This document shows, in pieces, positions 14,300-22,626 of a DNA stretch of 46,649 nucleotides; position 1 is the stretch's first letter; each line of letters begins with the position of its first letter. Source of the stretch: an uncultured Clostridia bacterium (GTDB lineage: Bacteria; Bacillota; Clostridia; Christensenellales; Aristaeellaceae); assembly GCA_937934775.1 (NCBI GenBank), contig CALGYL010000233.1:1-46649 (forward strand). Reading direction: 5' to 3'. The notes beneath the pieces are model-generated. The model was given only the letters and a program-made list of their open reading frames with translations. It was not told the DNA's origin and searched no databases. Position numbers and translations under genes: made by a program.

Positions 14300-14734
14300 A
14301 TGAGTGTTTCATATCAGGAGAATGCTTTGACGGCGGAAGCGCTCGCGGGGCTTCGTACTCAGGCCGGTTGGTCGCATACCCTGATTGAGCAGGCGCATAA
14401 GGCGCTGGATCACACAATCTATTCGATTTCCGCGTTCGACGAAGGCGAGATTGTCGGGATGGGCCGTCTGGTCGGAGATGGCGCGATGGTCTGGTACATT
14501 CAGGATGTGATCGTCCTACCGCCATACCGGCAAGTCGGCGTCGGGAGCACCATTGTCCGCAAGCTAACGGACTACGCCGTGAAGGAAAGCATGCCCGGAA
14601 CCAATATCGCAATCGCCCTGATGTCGGCCAAAGACAAAGAGCCTTTTTACGAGAAGCTGGGCTTTCTCGTCCGACCGAATGACCATGAAGGCGCGGGGAT
14701 GATGATGCGGGTGAAAGTTCCGGATCTGCCGTAA
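14300..14734 (+). CDS. GNAT family N-acetyltransferase
   Basis: A 144-residue single-domain acetyltransferase. The acetyl-CoA-binding motif A is IQDVIVLPPYRQVGVGSTIVRKL (Q/R-x-x-G-x-G/A region), followed by the conserved YEKLGF segment (FYEKLGFLVRPND) near the C-terminus. Substrate unknown. GGAGG lies 11 bases before ATG 14300; a TTG six codons upstream overlaps that ribosome site and is less likely. A strong hairpin terminator follows. Confidence 0.87.
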   Translation: MSVSYQENALTAEALAGLRTQAGWSHTLIEQAHKALDHTIYSISAFDEGEIVGMGRLVGDGAMVWYIQDVIVLPPYRQVGVGSTIVRKLTDYAVKESMPGTNIAIALMSAKDKEPFYEKLGFLVRPNDHEGAGMMMRVKVPDLP

Positions 14735-14752
14735 TATCAGAGGATAAACTAA

Positions 14753-14797
14753 AATGCCCTCGGCAAGTGAATTGCCGAGGGCATTGGTTTTTGTTTG
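14753..14797. terminator. Bidirectional terminator between GNAT gene and gpmI
   Basis: A perfect 13-bp stem ATGCCCTCGGCAA / TTGCCGAGGGCAT (14753-14765, 14771-14783) followed by TGGTTTTTGTTT on the plus strand; the minus side is flanked by TTTTAGTTTAT. It separates convergent genes. Confidence 0.9.
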
Positions 14798-14808
14798 ACT
14801 GGCGTTCC

Positions 14809-16347
14809 CTAATTGAGAATCAGGCTCTTGCCGGTCATCTCTTTGGGCTGGGGTATGCCCATCATGTGAAGGAGCGTTGGCGACAGGTCGCACAGCCGAC
14901 CGCCGGTGGCGAGGGTGTGCTTGGGCTGCGACGGATCAATCACCATGACGGGTACTGGGTTCGTTGTGTGGGCAGTGAAGGGCTCCTTGGTCACCGGGTC
15001 CACCATCTGATCCGCGTTGCCGTGGTCGGCGGTGATGATGGCCTTGCCGCCCATCTGAAGCACCGCGTCCACCACCTTGCCGACACATTCGTCCACGGTC
15101 CGCACGGCCTTGATCGCGGCATCCATTACGCCGGTGTGGCCCACCATGTCGCAGTTGGCGAAGTTGAGGATCATCAGGTCATATTTACCGGACAGCACGC
15201 GCTTCACGGCTTCTTCGGTGACTTCCAAAGCACTCATCTCCGGCTTCAGGTCGTAGGTGGCGACCTTGGGGGACGGAATCAGCGCGCGGTCTTCGCCGGG
15301 ATTGGGCGCTTCCACGCCGCCGTTGAAGAAGAAGGTGACATGGGCATACTTCTCGGTTTCGGCAATGCGCAGCTGCGTCTTGCCAAGGTTTGCAAGGTAC
15401 TCGCCCATGGTGTTCTTCAGTCCGTCCGGACGGAAGGCGACATCCAGATTGGTGAATGTCACATCGTACTGGGTCATTGACACGAAGTGTACCGGCTTGT
15501 ATCCGCCGACGCGCTCAAAATCCTTGAAATCAGGCTCAATCAGCGCGCGGGTCAGTTCCCGGGTGCGATCGGGCCGGAAGTTGAAGAAGATGATCGAATC
15601 GCCCGCTTCCACGGTGGCGACCGGCTTGCCGCCCTTCATGACCACGGTAGGCTTCACGAATTCGTCGGTCACATCGTCGTCATAGGACTTCTGCATGGCC
15701 TCGGCGGCGCTGATGGCGGTATGCCCCACGCCCATCAGGGCGTCGTAGCCCTTCTGCACGCGGTCCCAGCGCTTATCGCGATCCATCGACCAGTAGCGGC
15801 CGGAGACCGACGCGATCTTACCGCAGCCGATTTCAGCCATCTTGTCCTCGAGCGCCAGGATGTAGTCCTTGCCGCTCGAAGGGGGTACGTCACGGCCGTC
15901 CATCAGGCAGTGGACAAAGGCTTTGTCGGCCATGCCGTGGCGCTTCGTAAGATCAAGCAGCGCGTACAGGTGGTCCAAGTGGCTGTGGACGCCGCCGTCA
16001 GAGCACAAGCCGATGAAGTGCACCTTGCCGCCGTCTTTTTTCGCCGCCTCGATCGCGCCGTTGAGCGCCGGATTTTCAAAGAAGTCGCCGTCCTGAATGG
16101 ACTTGGTGATGCGTGTCAGTTCCTGATATACCACGCGGCCCGCGCCGATGTTCAGGTGGCCCACTTCGCTGTTGCCCATCTGCCCGTCCGGAAGCCCCAC
16201 CGAGAGGCCCGACGCGCCGATCTGCGTCATCGAGTACTTCTCGGCCAGCTTGTCCAGATTGGGCGTGCCGGCAGCATAGATGGCATTGCCCTCATGAACG
16301 GGGTTGATGCCGAATCCGTCCATGATGATGAGTGCGGTGATGGCCAT
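14809..16347 (-). CDS. gpmI: 2,3-bisphosphoglycerate-independent phosphoglycerate mutase
   Basis: Interconverts 3- and 2-phosphoglycerate in glycolysis using two Mn ions and a phosphoserine. 512 residues, family-typical. The alkaline-phosphatase-like domain starts LIIMDGFGIN and contains the catalytic Ser60 in DGQMGNSEVGH; the inserted phosphotransferase domain includes LCSDGGVHSH and HCLMDGRDVPP; metal ligands recur in ANCDMVGHTG and ITADHGNAD. Its ATG overlaps the tpiA stop (TAATG), so it is the last gene of the pgk-tpiA-gpmI operon. Confidence 0.96.
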   Translation of the reverse strand: MAITALIIMDGFGINPVHEGNAIYAAGTPNLDKLAEKYSMTQIGASGLSVGLPDGQMGNSEVGHLNIGAGRVVYQELTRITKSIQDGDFFENPALNGAIEAAKKDGGKVHFIGLCSDGGVHSHLDHLYALLDLTKRHGMADKAFVHCLMDGRDVPPSSGKDYILALEDKMAEIGCGKIASVSGRYWSMDRDKRWDRVQKGYDALMGVGHTAISAAEAMQKSYDDDVTDEFVKPTVVMKGGKPVATVEAGDSIIFFNFRPDRTRELTRALIEPDFKDFERVGGYKPVHFVSMTQYDVTFTNLDVAFRPDGLKNTMGEYLANLGKTQLRIAETEKYAHVTFFFNGGVEAPNPGEDRALIPSPKVATYDLKPEMSALEVTEEAVKRVLSGKYDLMILNFANCDMVGHTGVMDAAIKAVRTVDECVGKVVDAVLQMGGKAIITADHGNADQMVDPVTKEPFTAHTTNPVPVMVIDPSQPKHTLATGGRLCDLSPTLLHMMGIPQPKEMTGKSLILN

Positions 16348-17093
16348 TAGAAGTTCACCACCTGGGAGAAGTCCACAGCCTTCAGGGAAGCGCCGCCGAT
16401 CAGGCCGCCGTCGATTTCAGGCTGCGCCATCAGGCCCTTGACGTTGCCGGGATTCATCGATCCGCCGTACTGGATGCGCACCTTGTTGGCAACTTTCTTG
16501 CCGTACTTACCGGCGATGGCGGCGCGGATGACGCCGATGGTCTCGTTGGCTTGCTCGTCGGTGGCGGTGAGGCCGGTGCCAATGGCCCAGACGGGCTCAT
16601 AAGCGATCACGACATCCGCGACCTGCTCTTCGGTCAAGCTGGTCAGCGCCATCAGGGTCTGATAGGCGACGATGGCGTCGGTGTAGCCGCCTTCGCGCTC
16701 ATCCTTCAGTTCGCCAACGCAGATGATCGGGATGAGCCCCGCGGCCACGGCGGCAACGGTGCGCTTGTTGACGGTTTTATCAGTTTCGCCGAAGTACTGA
16801 CGGCGCTCTGAGTGGCCAATGAGCACATATTCGCAGCCAACGGCCTTCAGCATTTCGGCGGTGAGCTCGCCGGTGAAGGCGCCCTTGGGGGCGAAGTGTA
16901 CGTTCTGGGCGCCCAGTTTGACGTTGGTGCCCTTGATGACCGGGGCGACCGCCGCGAGATCCACCGCGGGCGGGCAGACGACGACGTCGCACTTGGCATC
17001 CTTGACCAGCGGGATCAGCTCGGTGACCAGCTGGACGGCTTCTTCCGGGGTTTTGTTCATTTTCCAGTTGCCGGCGATGATGGGTTTACGCAT
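16347..17093 (-). CDS. tpiA: Triosephosphate isomerase
   Basis: Interconverts dihydroxyacetone phosphate and glyceraldehyde 3-phosphate. 248 residues, a full TIM barrel: Asn9 and Lys11 in AGNWKMN, catalytic His in LIGHSERRQYF, catalytic Glu in IAYEPVWAIGTG, and the phosphate-binding QYGGSM and GGLIGGASL. AAGGAGG precedes the ATG. It is separated from pgk by a hairpin-bearing 64-bp gap and overlaps gpmI by one base. Codons end mostly in C or G in the manner of highly expressed genes. Confidence 0.97.
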   Translation of the reverse strand: MRKPIIAGNWKMNKTPEEAVQLVTELIPLVKDAKCDVVVCPPAVDLAAVAPVIKGTNVKLGAQNVHFAPKGAFTGELTAEMLKAVGCEYVLIGHSERRQYFGETDKTVNKRTVAAVAAGLIPIICVGELKDEREGGYTDAIVAYQTLMALTSLTEEQVADVVIAYEPVWAIGTGLTATDEQANETIGVIRAAIAGKYGKKVANKVRIQYGGSMNPGNVKGLMAQPEIDGGLIGGASLKAVDFSQVVNF

Positions 17094-17123
17094 GGGGTTG
17101 TCCTCCTTAAAAATTCGGTTGTA

Positions 17124-17147
17124 CGGCGGGACCCGAAGGCCCCGCCG
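17124..17147 (-). promoter_or_regulatory. Hairpin between pgk and tpiA
   Basis: Read on the minus strand: CGGCGGGGCC, a TTCG tetraloop, GGTCCCGCCG, a 10-bp stem with one G-T pair. With no T tract after it, it looks more like an mRNA stability or processing element, or a partial attenuator, than a terminator. The genes on both sides should be co-transcribed. Confidence 0.55.
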
Positions 17148-17157
17148 GCTTTAGCAT

Positions 17158-18342
17158 TTATTTATCGTTCAGCGCCGCGACACCGGGCAGTTCCTTGCCC
17201 TCCAGGAACTCGAGGGAAGCGCCGCCGCCGGTGGAGATGTGGCTCATCTTGTCGGCCAGGCCCATCTGGGTGACCGCCGCCGCCGAGTCGCCGCCGCCGA
17301 TGATGGTGGTGGCGTCGGAAGCCGCCATCGCCTCAGCGATGGCCAGGGTGCCCTTCGCGAAGTTGGGCATCTCGAACACGCCCATCGGGCCATTCCAGAC
17401 CACCGTCTTGGCTTTGGCGATTTCCGCGGCAAACAGTTCGATCGATTTCGGACCGATGTCCATGCCCTGGAAACCGTCGGGGATGTCGTAGGAGTCAACC
17501 AGCTTGATGTTGCAGTCGTTGGAGAAGGCGTCGCCCGCCAGGTTGTCCACCGGCAGCAGCATCTTCACGCCCTTGGCCTTGGCCTTTTCCAGAAGCTCGA
17601 GCGCCAGGCCGAGGCGTTCCTCATCCAGCAGGCTTCCGCCGATTTTGCCGCCCTGCGCCTTGATGAAGGTGTAGGCCATGCCGCCGCCGATCAGGAGGGA
17701 ATCGACCTTGTCCAAAAGGTTCGTGATGACGCCGATCTTGTCCTTGACCTTCGCGCCGCCCAGAATTGCGACGAAGGGACGAACGGGATTCGTGATCGCG
17801 CCACCCAGGAAATCCAGTTCCTTGCCGATCAGGAAGCCCGCGACCGCCGGCAGATAGGCGGCAACGCCCGCGGTGGAGGAGTGCGCGCGATGCACCGTGC
17901 CGAACGCGTCGGACACATAGATGTCGGCCATCGAAGCAAGTTCGCGGGACAGTTCGGGGTCGTTCTTTTCCTCGCCCGGCATGAAGCGGACGTTCTCCAG
18001 AAGGATCGCTTCGCCCGGCTTGACCGCAGCGGCCAGTGCCTTGGCGTCCGGACCTACGACATCCTTCGCCAGTTTCACTTCAAAACCCAGCTTCTCAGAC
18101 AGCGATTTTGCCACCGGCGCCAGCGAGTACTTGGCTTCAAAACCGCCCTTGGGACGGCCCAGATGCGAGCACAGGATGACGGCGGCGCCATTTTCAAGCA
18201 GGTACCGGATGGTGGGCAGCGCGGCATTAATGCGCGTTTCGTCGGTGATGTTGAATTCCGCGTCCAGGGGGACGTTGAAGTCGCAACGCACCAGTACTTT
18301 CTTGCCCTTTACGTCGATGTCCTTAACCGTCTTCTTGTTCAT
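17158..18342 (-). CDS. pgk: Phosphoglycerate kinase
   Basis: Makes ATP from 1,3-bisphosphoglycerate. 394 residues, normal length. Visible: substrate-binding KVLVRCDFNVPLD near the N-terminus, LCSHLGRPKG, HRAHSSTAG, the hinge and nucleotide-binding FVAILGGAKVKDK, VWNGPMGVFE and the C-terminal TIIGGGDSAAAV. The ATG at 18342 follows AGGAGTG by 6 bases; the frame continues upstream but that part lies between the promoter and ribosome site. First gene of the operon; gap (GAPDH), often its neighbour, is not present here. Confidence 0.97.
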   Translation of the reverse strand: MNKKTVKDIDVKGKKVLVRCDFNVPLDAEFNITDETRINAALPTIRYLLENGAAVILCSHLGRPKGGFEAKYSLAPVAKSLSEKLGFEVKLAKDVVGPDAKALAAAVKPGEAILLENVRFMPGEEKNDPELSRELASMADIYVSDAFGTVHRAHSSTAGVAAYLPAVAGFLIGKELDFLGGAITNPVRPFVAILGGAKVKDKIGVITNLLDKVDSLLIGGGMAYTFIKAQGGKIGGSLLDEERLGLALELLEKAKAKGVKMLLPVDNLAGDAFSNDCNIKLVDSYDIPDGFQGMDIGPKSIELFAAEIAKAKTVVWNGPMGVFEMPNFAKGTLAIAEAMAASDATTIIGGGDSAAAVTQMGLADKMSHISTGGGASLEFLEGKELPGVAALNDK

Positions 18343-18401
18343 GGGCCACACTCCTATCCTGATATATTGAAAGACATAAAAGCTATAGAATACCAGAGAA
18401 T

Positions 18402-18430
18402 AATATACCCTAAAATTGTTAATCTGTCCA
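18402..18430 (-). promoter_or_regulatory. SigA promoter of pgk-tpiA-gpmI
   Basis: On the minus strand TGGACA (18430-18425), 17-bp spacer, TATATT (18407-18402). The A/T-rich leader of about 55 bases leads to the pgk ribosome site. Confidence 0.75.
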
Positions 18431-18477
18431 GCGCGCAAAAATAGATTGCCCGGATTGCTGCGATTTTAACGTGAAAA

Positions 18478-18486
18478 TGGTATAAT
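18478..18486 (+). promoter_or_regulatory. Extended -10 promoter of the ECF operon
   Basis: TGG-TATAAT (18478-18486) is an extended -10 element 20 bases before the GGAGGTG ribosome site; no good -35 is visible at 17 bp. Confidence 0.6.
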
Positions 18487-18515
18487 AAACCGCCTTGGAA
18501 CATGGAGGTGTCGCG

Positions 18516-19340
18516 GTGTCCATAATTGAGGTTTCAAACGCCAGCTACCGCTACGGAGAAGATCAGAAAATGGCGGTGGACGACGTCACGATGGCCGTCG
18601 AAAAAGGTGAATTCGTAGCGGTTCTCGGCCACAACGGCAGCGGAAAATCCACGCTGGCGAAGCTGATGAACGCGCTCTTTCTGCCGGTTTCGGGACGCGT
18701 CGTGGTGGCGGGGCTGGATACGGCGGGGAAGGACAGCGCCTGGGAAGTGCGCCGTCATTGCGGCATGGTGTTTCAGAACCCGGACAACCAGCTGGTCGCC
18801 ACCGTCGTAGAAGAAGACGTGGCGTTCGGCCTGGAAAATATCGGCGTACCCAGTCCGGAGATCCGGAAACGTGTGGACGAATCGTTGGAGATGGTGGGCA
18901 TGCTTTCCTATGCGCGCCACGCGCCGCACATGCTGTCCGGCGGACAGAAGCAGCGGGTCGCCATCGCGGGCGTAATCGCCATGCGGCCGGATGTGATCGT
19001 GTTTGACGAGGCCACCGCCATGCTGGACCCGGCCGGGCGGCGGGATGTGATGGCCATCGCCCGCAAACTGAACCGCGAGGGCATCACCATTGTCTGGATC
19101 ACGCACTTCATGCGGGAGGCTTCGCTGGCCGGCCGTCTGATCGTGATGGACAGGGGGAAAATCGCGCTGGAAGGCGCGCCCAAAGAGGTGTTCGAGCAAG
19201 TGGAGGTCGTCCGCTCGCTGGGGCTGGACGTTCCGGACATGGTGGACCTTGCCGGGCAGCTCCGGGAAAAAGGCGTGCCGCTTCCCAAAGGCGTCATGAC
19301 CGTGGATGAAATGGTGGTGGAACTTTGTCGATTGAAGTGA
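18516..19340 (+). CDS. ecfA1: Energy-coupling factor transporter ATPase EcfA1
   Basis: One of two ATPases powering ECF-type vitamin and metal uptake. 274 residues from GTG 18516, which follows GGAGGTG. Walker A GHNGSGKST, Q-loop VFQNPDNQLVATVVEEDVAFG (typical of EcfA), signature LSGGQKQRVAIAG, Walker B VIVFDEATAMLDP, and H-loop His in WITHFMREA. No substrate-binding S component is adjacent, so this is the shared module that serves several S components encoded elsewhere. The end overlaps ecfA2 by 16 bases. Confidence 0.94.
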   Translation: MSIIEVSNASYRYGEDQKMAVDDVTMAVEKGEFVAVLGHNGSGKSTLAKLMNALFLPVSGRVVVAGLDTAGKDSAWEVRRHCGMVFQNPDNQLVATVVEEDVAFGLENIGVPSPEIRKRVDESLEMVGMLSYARHAPHMLSGGQKQRVAIAGVIAMRPDVIVFDEATAMLDPAGRRDVMAIARKLNREGITIVWITHFMREASLAGRLIVMDRGKIALEGAPKEVFEQVEVVRSLGLDVPDMVDLAGQLREKGVPLPKGVMTVDEMVVELCRLK

Positions 19341-20197
19341 GGGCTCTCAGCCACATCTATATGCAGGGCAGCCCGTTTCAATCGGTCGCGCTGCATGAGG
19401 TGAGCTTGACCATCCCGGACGGGCAGTTCGTAGGGCTCATCGGCCACACCGGCAGCGGAAAGTCCACGCTGGTCCAGCACCTGAATGGCCTGATAAAACC
19501 CACCAGCGGCGAGGTGCTGGTGGACGGGCAGTCTCTGTCGGACAAAAATACGGATCTGCGCGCCATCCGGCGCAAGGTAGGTCTGGTGTTCCAATACCCG
19601 GAGTACCAGCTTTTTGAGGAAACCGTCGCCAAGGACATCGCCTTCGGCCCGTCCAATCTGGGCCTCTCCAAGGGTGAGATTGACGAGCGCGTCAAGGAAG
19701 CCGCCCAACTGGTGGGGCTGAACGAAGAACTGCTGGAGCGCTCGCCCTTCGAGCTCTCCGGCGGCCAGAAACGCCGGGTGGCCATCGCGGGTGTGCTCGC
19801 GATGCGGCCGACCACACTGATTCTGGACGAGCCCGCGGCCGGGCTTGATCCCCGGGGCCACAAGCGCATGATGGACATCATGCGCGCGCTGCACGGCCGG
19901 GGCGGCATGACACTCGTCATGGTTTCCCACAGCATGTCGGACGTGGCCAACATGTGCTCCCGAATTCTGGTGATGAACAAAGGCACCCTCGCGATGGATG
20001 GGACGCCCGAGCAGATCTTCATGCTGGGCGGAAAGCTTGAGGAACTGGGACTGGGCCTGCCGGAGAGCGCGGAGCTTTCTGAAAAGCTGCGAAACGAGGG
20101 CTTCAAGTTGCCGCCGGACGTATGGAAGATGGAACAGCTGGCCGAGATCCTCCCGCAGCTTCTGAAGGCGAAAGGGGGTGCCGGACATGGCGTTTGA
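19325..20197 (+). CDS. ecfA2: Energy-coupling factor transporter ATPase EcfA2
   Basis: Second ATPase of the ECF module, 290 residues from a TTG start inside the end of ecfA1. Walker A GHTGSGKST, Q-loop VFQYPEYQLFEETVAKDIAFGP, signature LSGGQKRRVAIAG, Walker B LILDEPAAGLDP, H-loop VSHSMSD. The heterodimer with EcfA1 couples ATP hydrolysis to EcfT. The unusual TTG with only a weak GGTGG ribosome site suggests translation depends on termination of ecfA1. Confidence 0.94.
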   Translation: MSIEVRALSHIYMQGSPFQSVALHEVSLTIPDGQFVGLIGHTGSGKSTLVQHLNGLIKPTSGEVLVDGQSLSDKNTDLRAIRRKVGLVFQYPEYQLFEETVAKDIAFGPSNLGLSKGEIDERVKEAAQLVGLNEELLERSPFELSGGQKRRVAIAGVLAMRPTTLILDEPAAGLDPRGHKRMMDIMRALHGRGGMTLVMVSHSMSDVANMCSRILVMNKGTLAMDGTPEQIFMLGGKLEELGLGLPESAELSEKLRNEGFKLPPDVWKMEQLAEILPQLLKAKGGAGHGV

Positions 20198-20978
20198 CAT
20201 TACGCTGGGCCAGTACTACCCCGGTGATTCCGCGCTGCACCGGCTGGACCCCCGGGCGAAGCTGCTTTTGACGCTTTCCATGATCGTGGGCGTTTTTCTT
20301 GCCAAGAGTTATCCCGCCTACGCGGTCTTTTTCGCCTATGTGCTGGCGGCGGCCTGGCTATCCGGGATCCCGATCAAGCTGATGCTCAAGGGCTTGAAGG
20401 CAATCTATTTCATCATCGCGCTGACCTTTGTGCTCAACGCTTTTTTTGGCACGGGAAAGACGGTGCTCATCCACTGGCAATTCTTAACCGTCACCCGGGA
20501 GGGCCTGCGTATCGCGGTTTTCATGGCGCTCAGGCTGATGCTGCTGGTATTCTGTACGCAGCTTCTGACGCTGACTACTTCGCCCATTGCGCTGACGGAC
20601 GGGCTGGAGCGGCTGTTTTCGCCGCTCGCGAAGATCGGCTTTCCAGCTCACGAAATGGCGATGATGATGTCCATCGCGCTGCGCTTCATCCCGACGCTCC
20701 TTGAGGAAGCGGACAAAATCATGAAGGCGCAGACCGCAAGGGGCGCGGATTTTGAGACGGGCAACCTGATGGCTCGGGCGAAGGCGATGATTCCGCTGCT
20801 GGTACCGTTGTTTGTCAGCGCGTTCCGCAGGGCGGACGAGCTGGCGCTGGCAATGGAAGCCCGTTGCTACCGCGGCGGCGAAAACAGAACGCGCCTTCGT
20901 GTCCTGAAATATACGTGGCTGGACCTCTACGCGGGCTTCAGCATGGCGGCGCTTCTGGCGCTGATCGTACTTCTATGA
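20187..20978 (+). CDS. ecfT: Energy-coupling factor transporter membrane protein EcfT
   Basis: Integral membrane subunit linking the ATPases to S components. 263 residues with about five to six hydrophobic segments (LLLTLSMIVGVFLA, AYAVFFAYVLAAAWL, AIYFIIALTFVLNAFF, IAVFMALRLMLLVFC, MIPLLVPLFVSAF, and a C-terminal one). The two coupling helices carry the Ala-Arg-x motifs QTARGAD and MEARCYRGG. ATG 20187 follows AGGGGGTG and overlaps the ecfA2 end; the stop overlaps truA by ATGA. Confidence 0.93.
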   Translation: MAFDITLGQYYPGDSALHRLDPRAKLLLTLSMIVGVFLAKSYPAYAVFFAYVLAAAWLSGIPIKLMLKGLKAIYFIIALTFVLNAFFGTGKTVLIHWQFLTVTREGLRIAVFMALRLMLLVFCTQLLTLTTSPIALTDGLERLFSPLAKIGFPAHEMAMMMSIALRFIPTLLEEADKIMKAQTARGADFETGNLMARAKAMIPLLVPLFVSAFRRADELALAMEARCYRGGENRTRLRVLKYTWLDLYAGFSMAALLALIVLL

Positions 20979-21769
20979 CGCGAAGAATCCGGCTGACCGT
21001 CGAATATGACGGCACGGCCTACGCGGGCTGGCAGCGGCAGATCAACGCTATGTCCGTCCAGCAGCGGCTGGAGGAGGCCATTGAAAAGCTGACCGGCGTG
21101 GCGACCGGCGTCACCGGCGCCAGCCGGACCGACGCGGGCGTGCATGCGTTGGGCCAGGTCGCGCATTTCGACACGTCCTCCCGCATCCCCGGCGAGAAGT
21201 TCTGCTTTGCCCTCAACACCGTGCTGCCGCCCGACATCCGGGTCAGCGCCTCCGAAGAGACGCGGCCGGACTTTCACGCCCGGTTTGACGCAAACGGAAA
21301 GCTCTACCGCTACCTGATCCACAACCATGCCCACGCTTCGGCCCTCGGCCGAAACACCCACGCCCACGCGATCTATCCGCTGGACGAGTACCTGATGCAC
21401 GAAGAAGCGCAGCTGGCTGTCGGCACCCATGACTTTGCCGCCTTCGCGGCCAGCGGTTCCATCGTTAAGGACACGGTGCGCACGATTTACGAAGCACGGG
21501 TTCTTAGGAACGAGTGCGAAGTGGAGTTCCTCGTGCGGGGCAGCGGGTTCCTCTACAACATGGTGCGGATCCTCGCGGGCACATTAATCGCGGTGGGCGG
21601 GGGCAAGATGGAGCCAGGCGCGATTGCACGGGCGATCGAGAGTAAAAGCCGGCTGGATCTGGGCGTCACCGCCCCAGCCCAGGGCTTGACGCTCCTGCGC
21701 GTCTATTACGACGACGATCCGCCGGAGGCAAATTCCGAGGAGGACAGGCCATTTTTTGACCTGTTGTGA
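20975..21769 (+). CDS. truA: tRNA pseudouridine(38-40) synthase
   Basis: Converts U38-U40 of the tRNA anticodon stem to pseudouridine. 264 residues: start RIRLTVEYDGTAYAGWQRQ, catalytic Asp53 in GASRTDAGVHALGQVAHF, and the C-terminal FLYNMVRILAGTL motif. The ATG overlaps the ecfT stop (ATGA). The ecfA1-ecfA2-ecfT-truA order is common in Firmicutes, where ribosomal genes rplM and rpsI often follow; here they do not. Confidence 0.95.
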   Translation: MTRRIRLTVEYDGTAYAGWQRQINAMSVQQRLEEAIEKLTGVATGVTGASRTDAGVHALGQVAHFDTSSRIPGEKFCFALNTVLPPDIRVSASEETRPDFHARFDANGKLYRYLIHNHAHASALGRNTHAHAIYPLDEYLMHEEAQLAVGTHDFAAFAASGSIVKDTVRTIYEARVLRNECEVEFLVRGSGFLYNMVRILAGTLIAVGGGKMEPGAIARAIESKSRLDLGVTAPAQGLTLLRVYYDDDPPEANSEEDRPFFDLL

Positions 21770-21835
21770 CAGGCGGACGTCGAATTGTGGCTTCAATATA
21801 AATCGGTCGCGGAGGACCGATAAAATCTTTGTGAA

Positions 21836-21855
21836 CAGGCGACAACCGTCGCCTG
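21836..21855 (+). terminator. Hairpin ending the ECF-truA operon, overlapping the next promoter
   Basis: CAGGCGAC-AACC-GTCGCCTG then TTTGTG. The 3' half lies between the -35 (GCGACA, 21839-21844) and -10 elements of the downstream promoter, so terminator and promoter share bases. A second hairpin ATCGGTC-GCGGAG-GACCGAT lies just upstream at about 21802-21821. Confidence 0.6.
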
Positions 21856-21862
21856 TTTGTGC

Positions 21863-21868
21863 TATAAT
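21863..21868 (+). promoter_or_regulatory. -10 element of the NifU-like/GGGtGRT operon
   Basis: Perfect TATAAT with a partial -35 GCGACA 18 bases upstream, about 50 bases before the first ATG. Confidence 0.65.
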
Positions 21869-21918
21869 AAACCGGATAATTACTCAGTCTGACAGCTCAG
21901 TCAAAGGGAGGACGCAAA

Positions 21919-22611
21919 ATGCAGTATTCTCACGAAGTGGAGCAGATGGTCTGCGTGGCGAAGGGCCCCAATCATGGCCCGGCCCCGATCCCGGAAGAGG
22001 GAAAGTGGGTGCAGGCCAAGGAAATTAAGGATATTTCCGGCCTGACCCACGGCGTCGGCTGGTGCGCGCCACAGCAGGGCGCCTGCAAGCTGACCCTGAA
22101 CGTTAAGGGGGGCGTCATCGAAGAGGCGCTGGTGGAAACCATCGGCTGCTCCGGCATGACCCACTCCGCCGCGATGGCCGCCGAAATCCTGCCCGGCAAG
22201 ACCATCCTCGAAGCGATGAACACCGACCTCGTCTGCGACGCGATCAACACCGCCATGCGGGAGCTCTTCCTGCAGATCGTCTACGGCCGCACACAGTCCG
22301 CTTTCTCTGACGACGGCCTGCCCATCGGTGCCGGCCTCGAAGACCTGGGCAAGGGCCTCCGCTCCCAGGTGGGCACCATGTACGGCACAAAGGCCAAGGG
22401 CGTCCGTTACCTGGAAATGGCCGAAGGCTACGTCATCGACATCGCCCTCGACGAGGACGACGAAGTTTGCGGCTACAAGTTCCTGTCCTTCGGCAAGATG
22501 ATGGACGCCATCAAGAAGGGCATGAACCCCGCCGAAGCCTACGAGAAGAACATCGGCACTTACGGCCGCTACGCCGAAGCGCCCAAGCACATCGACCCGC
22601 GCAAGCAGTAA
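21919..22611 (+). CDS. NifU-like iron-sulfur scaffold-type protein (GGGtGRT partner)
   Basis: A 230-residue protein containing a NifU/IscU N-terminal-like fold. Candidate cluster ligands are Cys49 (GVGWCAPQQGAC), Cys55, Cys77 in ETIGCSGMTHSA and a Cys in NTDLVCDAINTAM, which match the spacing of scaffold cysteines; a further Cys lies in DEVCGYKFL. The C-terminal half (VRYLEMAEGYVIDIAL onward) is extra relative to plain NifU. In Clostridia this family is found next to the GGGtGRT protein, as here. ATG follows GGGAGG. Codon use is strongly C-ending (GGC, ATC, GCC, AAG), as in the glycolytic genes, implying high expression. The actual client is not known. Confidence 0.85.
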   Translation: MQYSHEVEQMVCVAKGPNHGPAPIPEEGKWVQAKEIKDISGLTHGVGWCAPQQGACKLTLNVKGGVIEEALVETIGCSGMTHSAAMAAEILPGKTILEAMNTDLVCDAINTAMRELFLQIVYGRTQSAFSDDGLPIGAGLEDLGKGLRSQVGTMYGTKAKGVRYLEMAEGYVIDIALDEDDEVCGYKFLSFGKMMDAIKKGMNPAEAYEKNIGTYGRYAEAPKHIDPRKQ

Positions 22612-22626
22612 AGAGAGGTGAAATCC

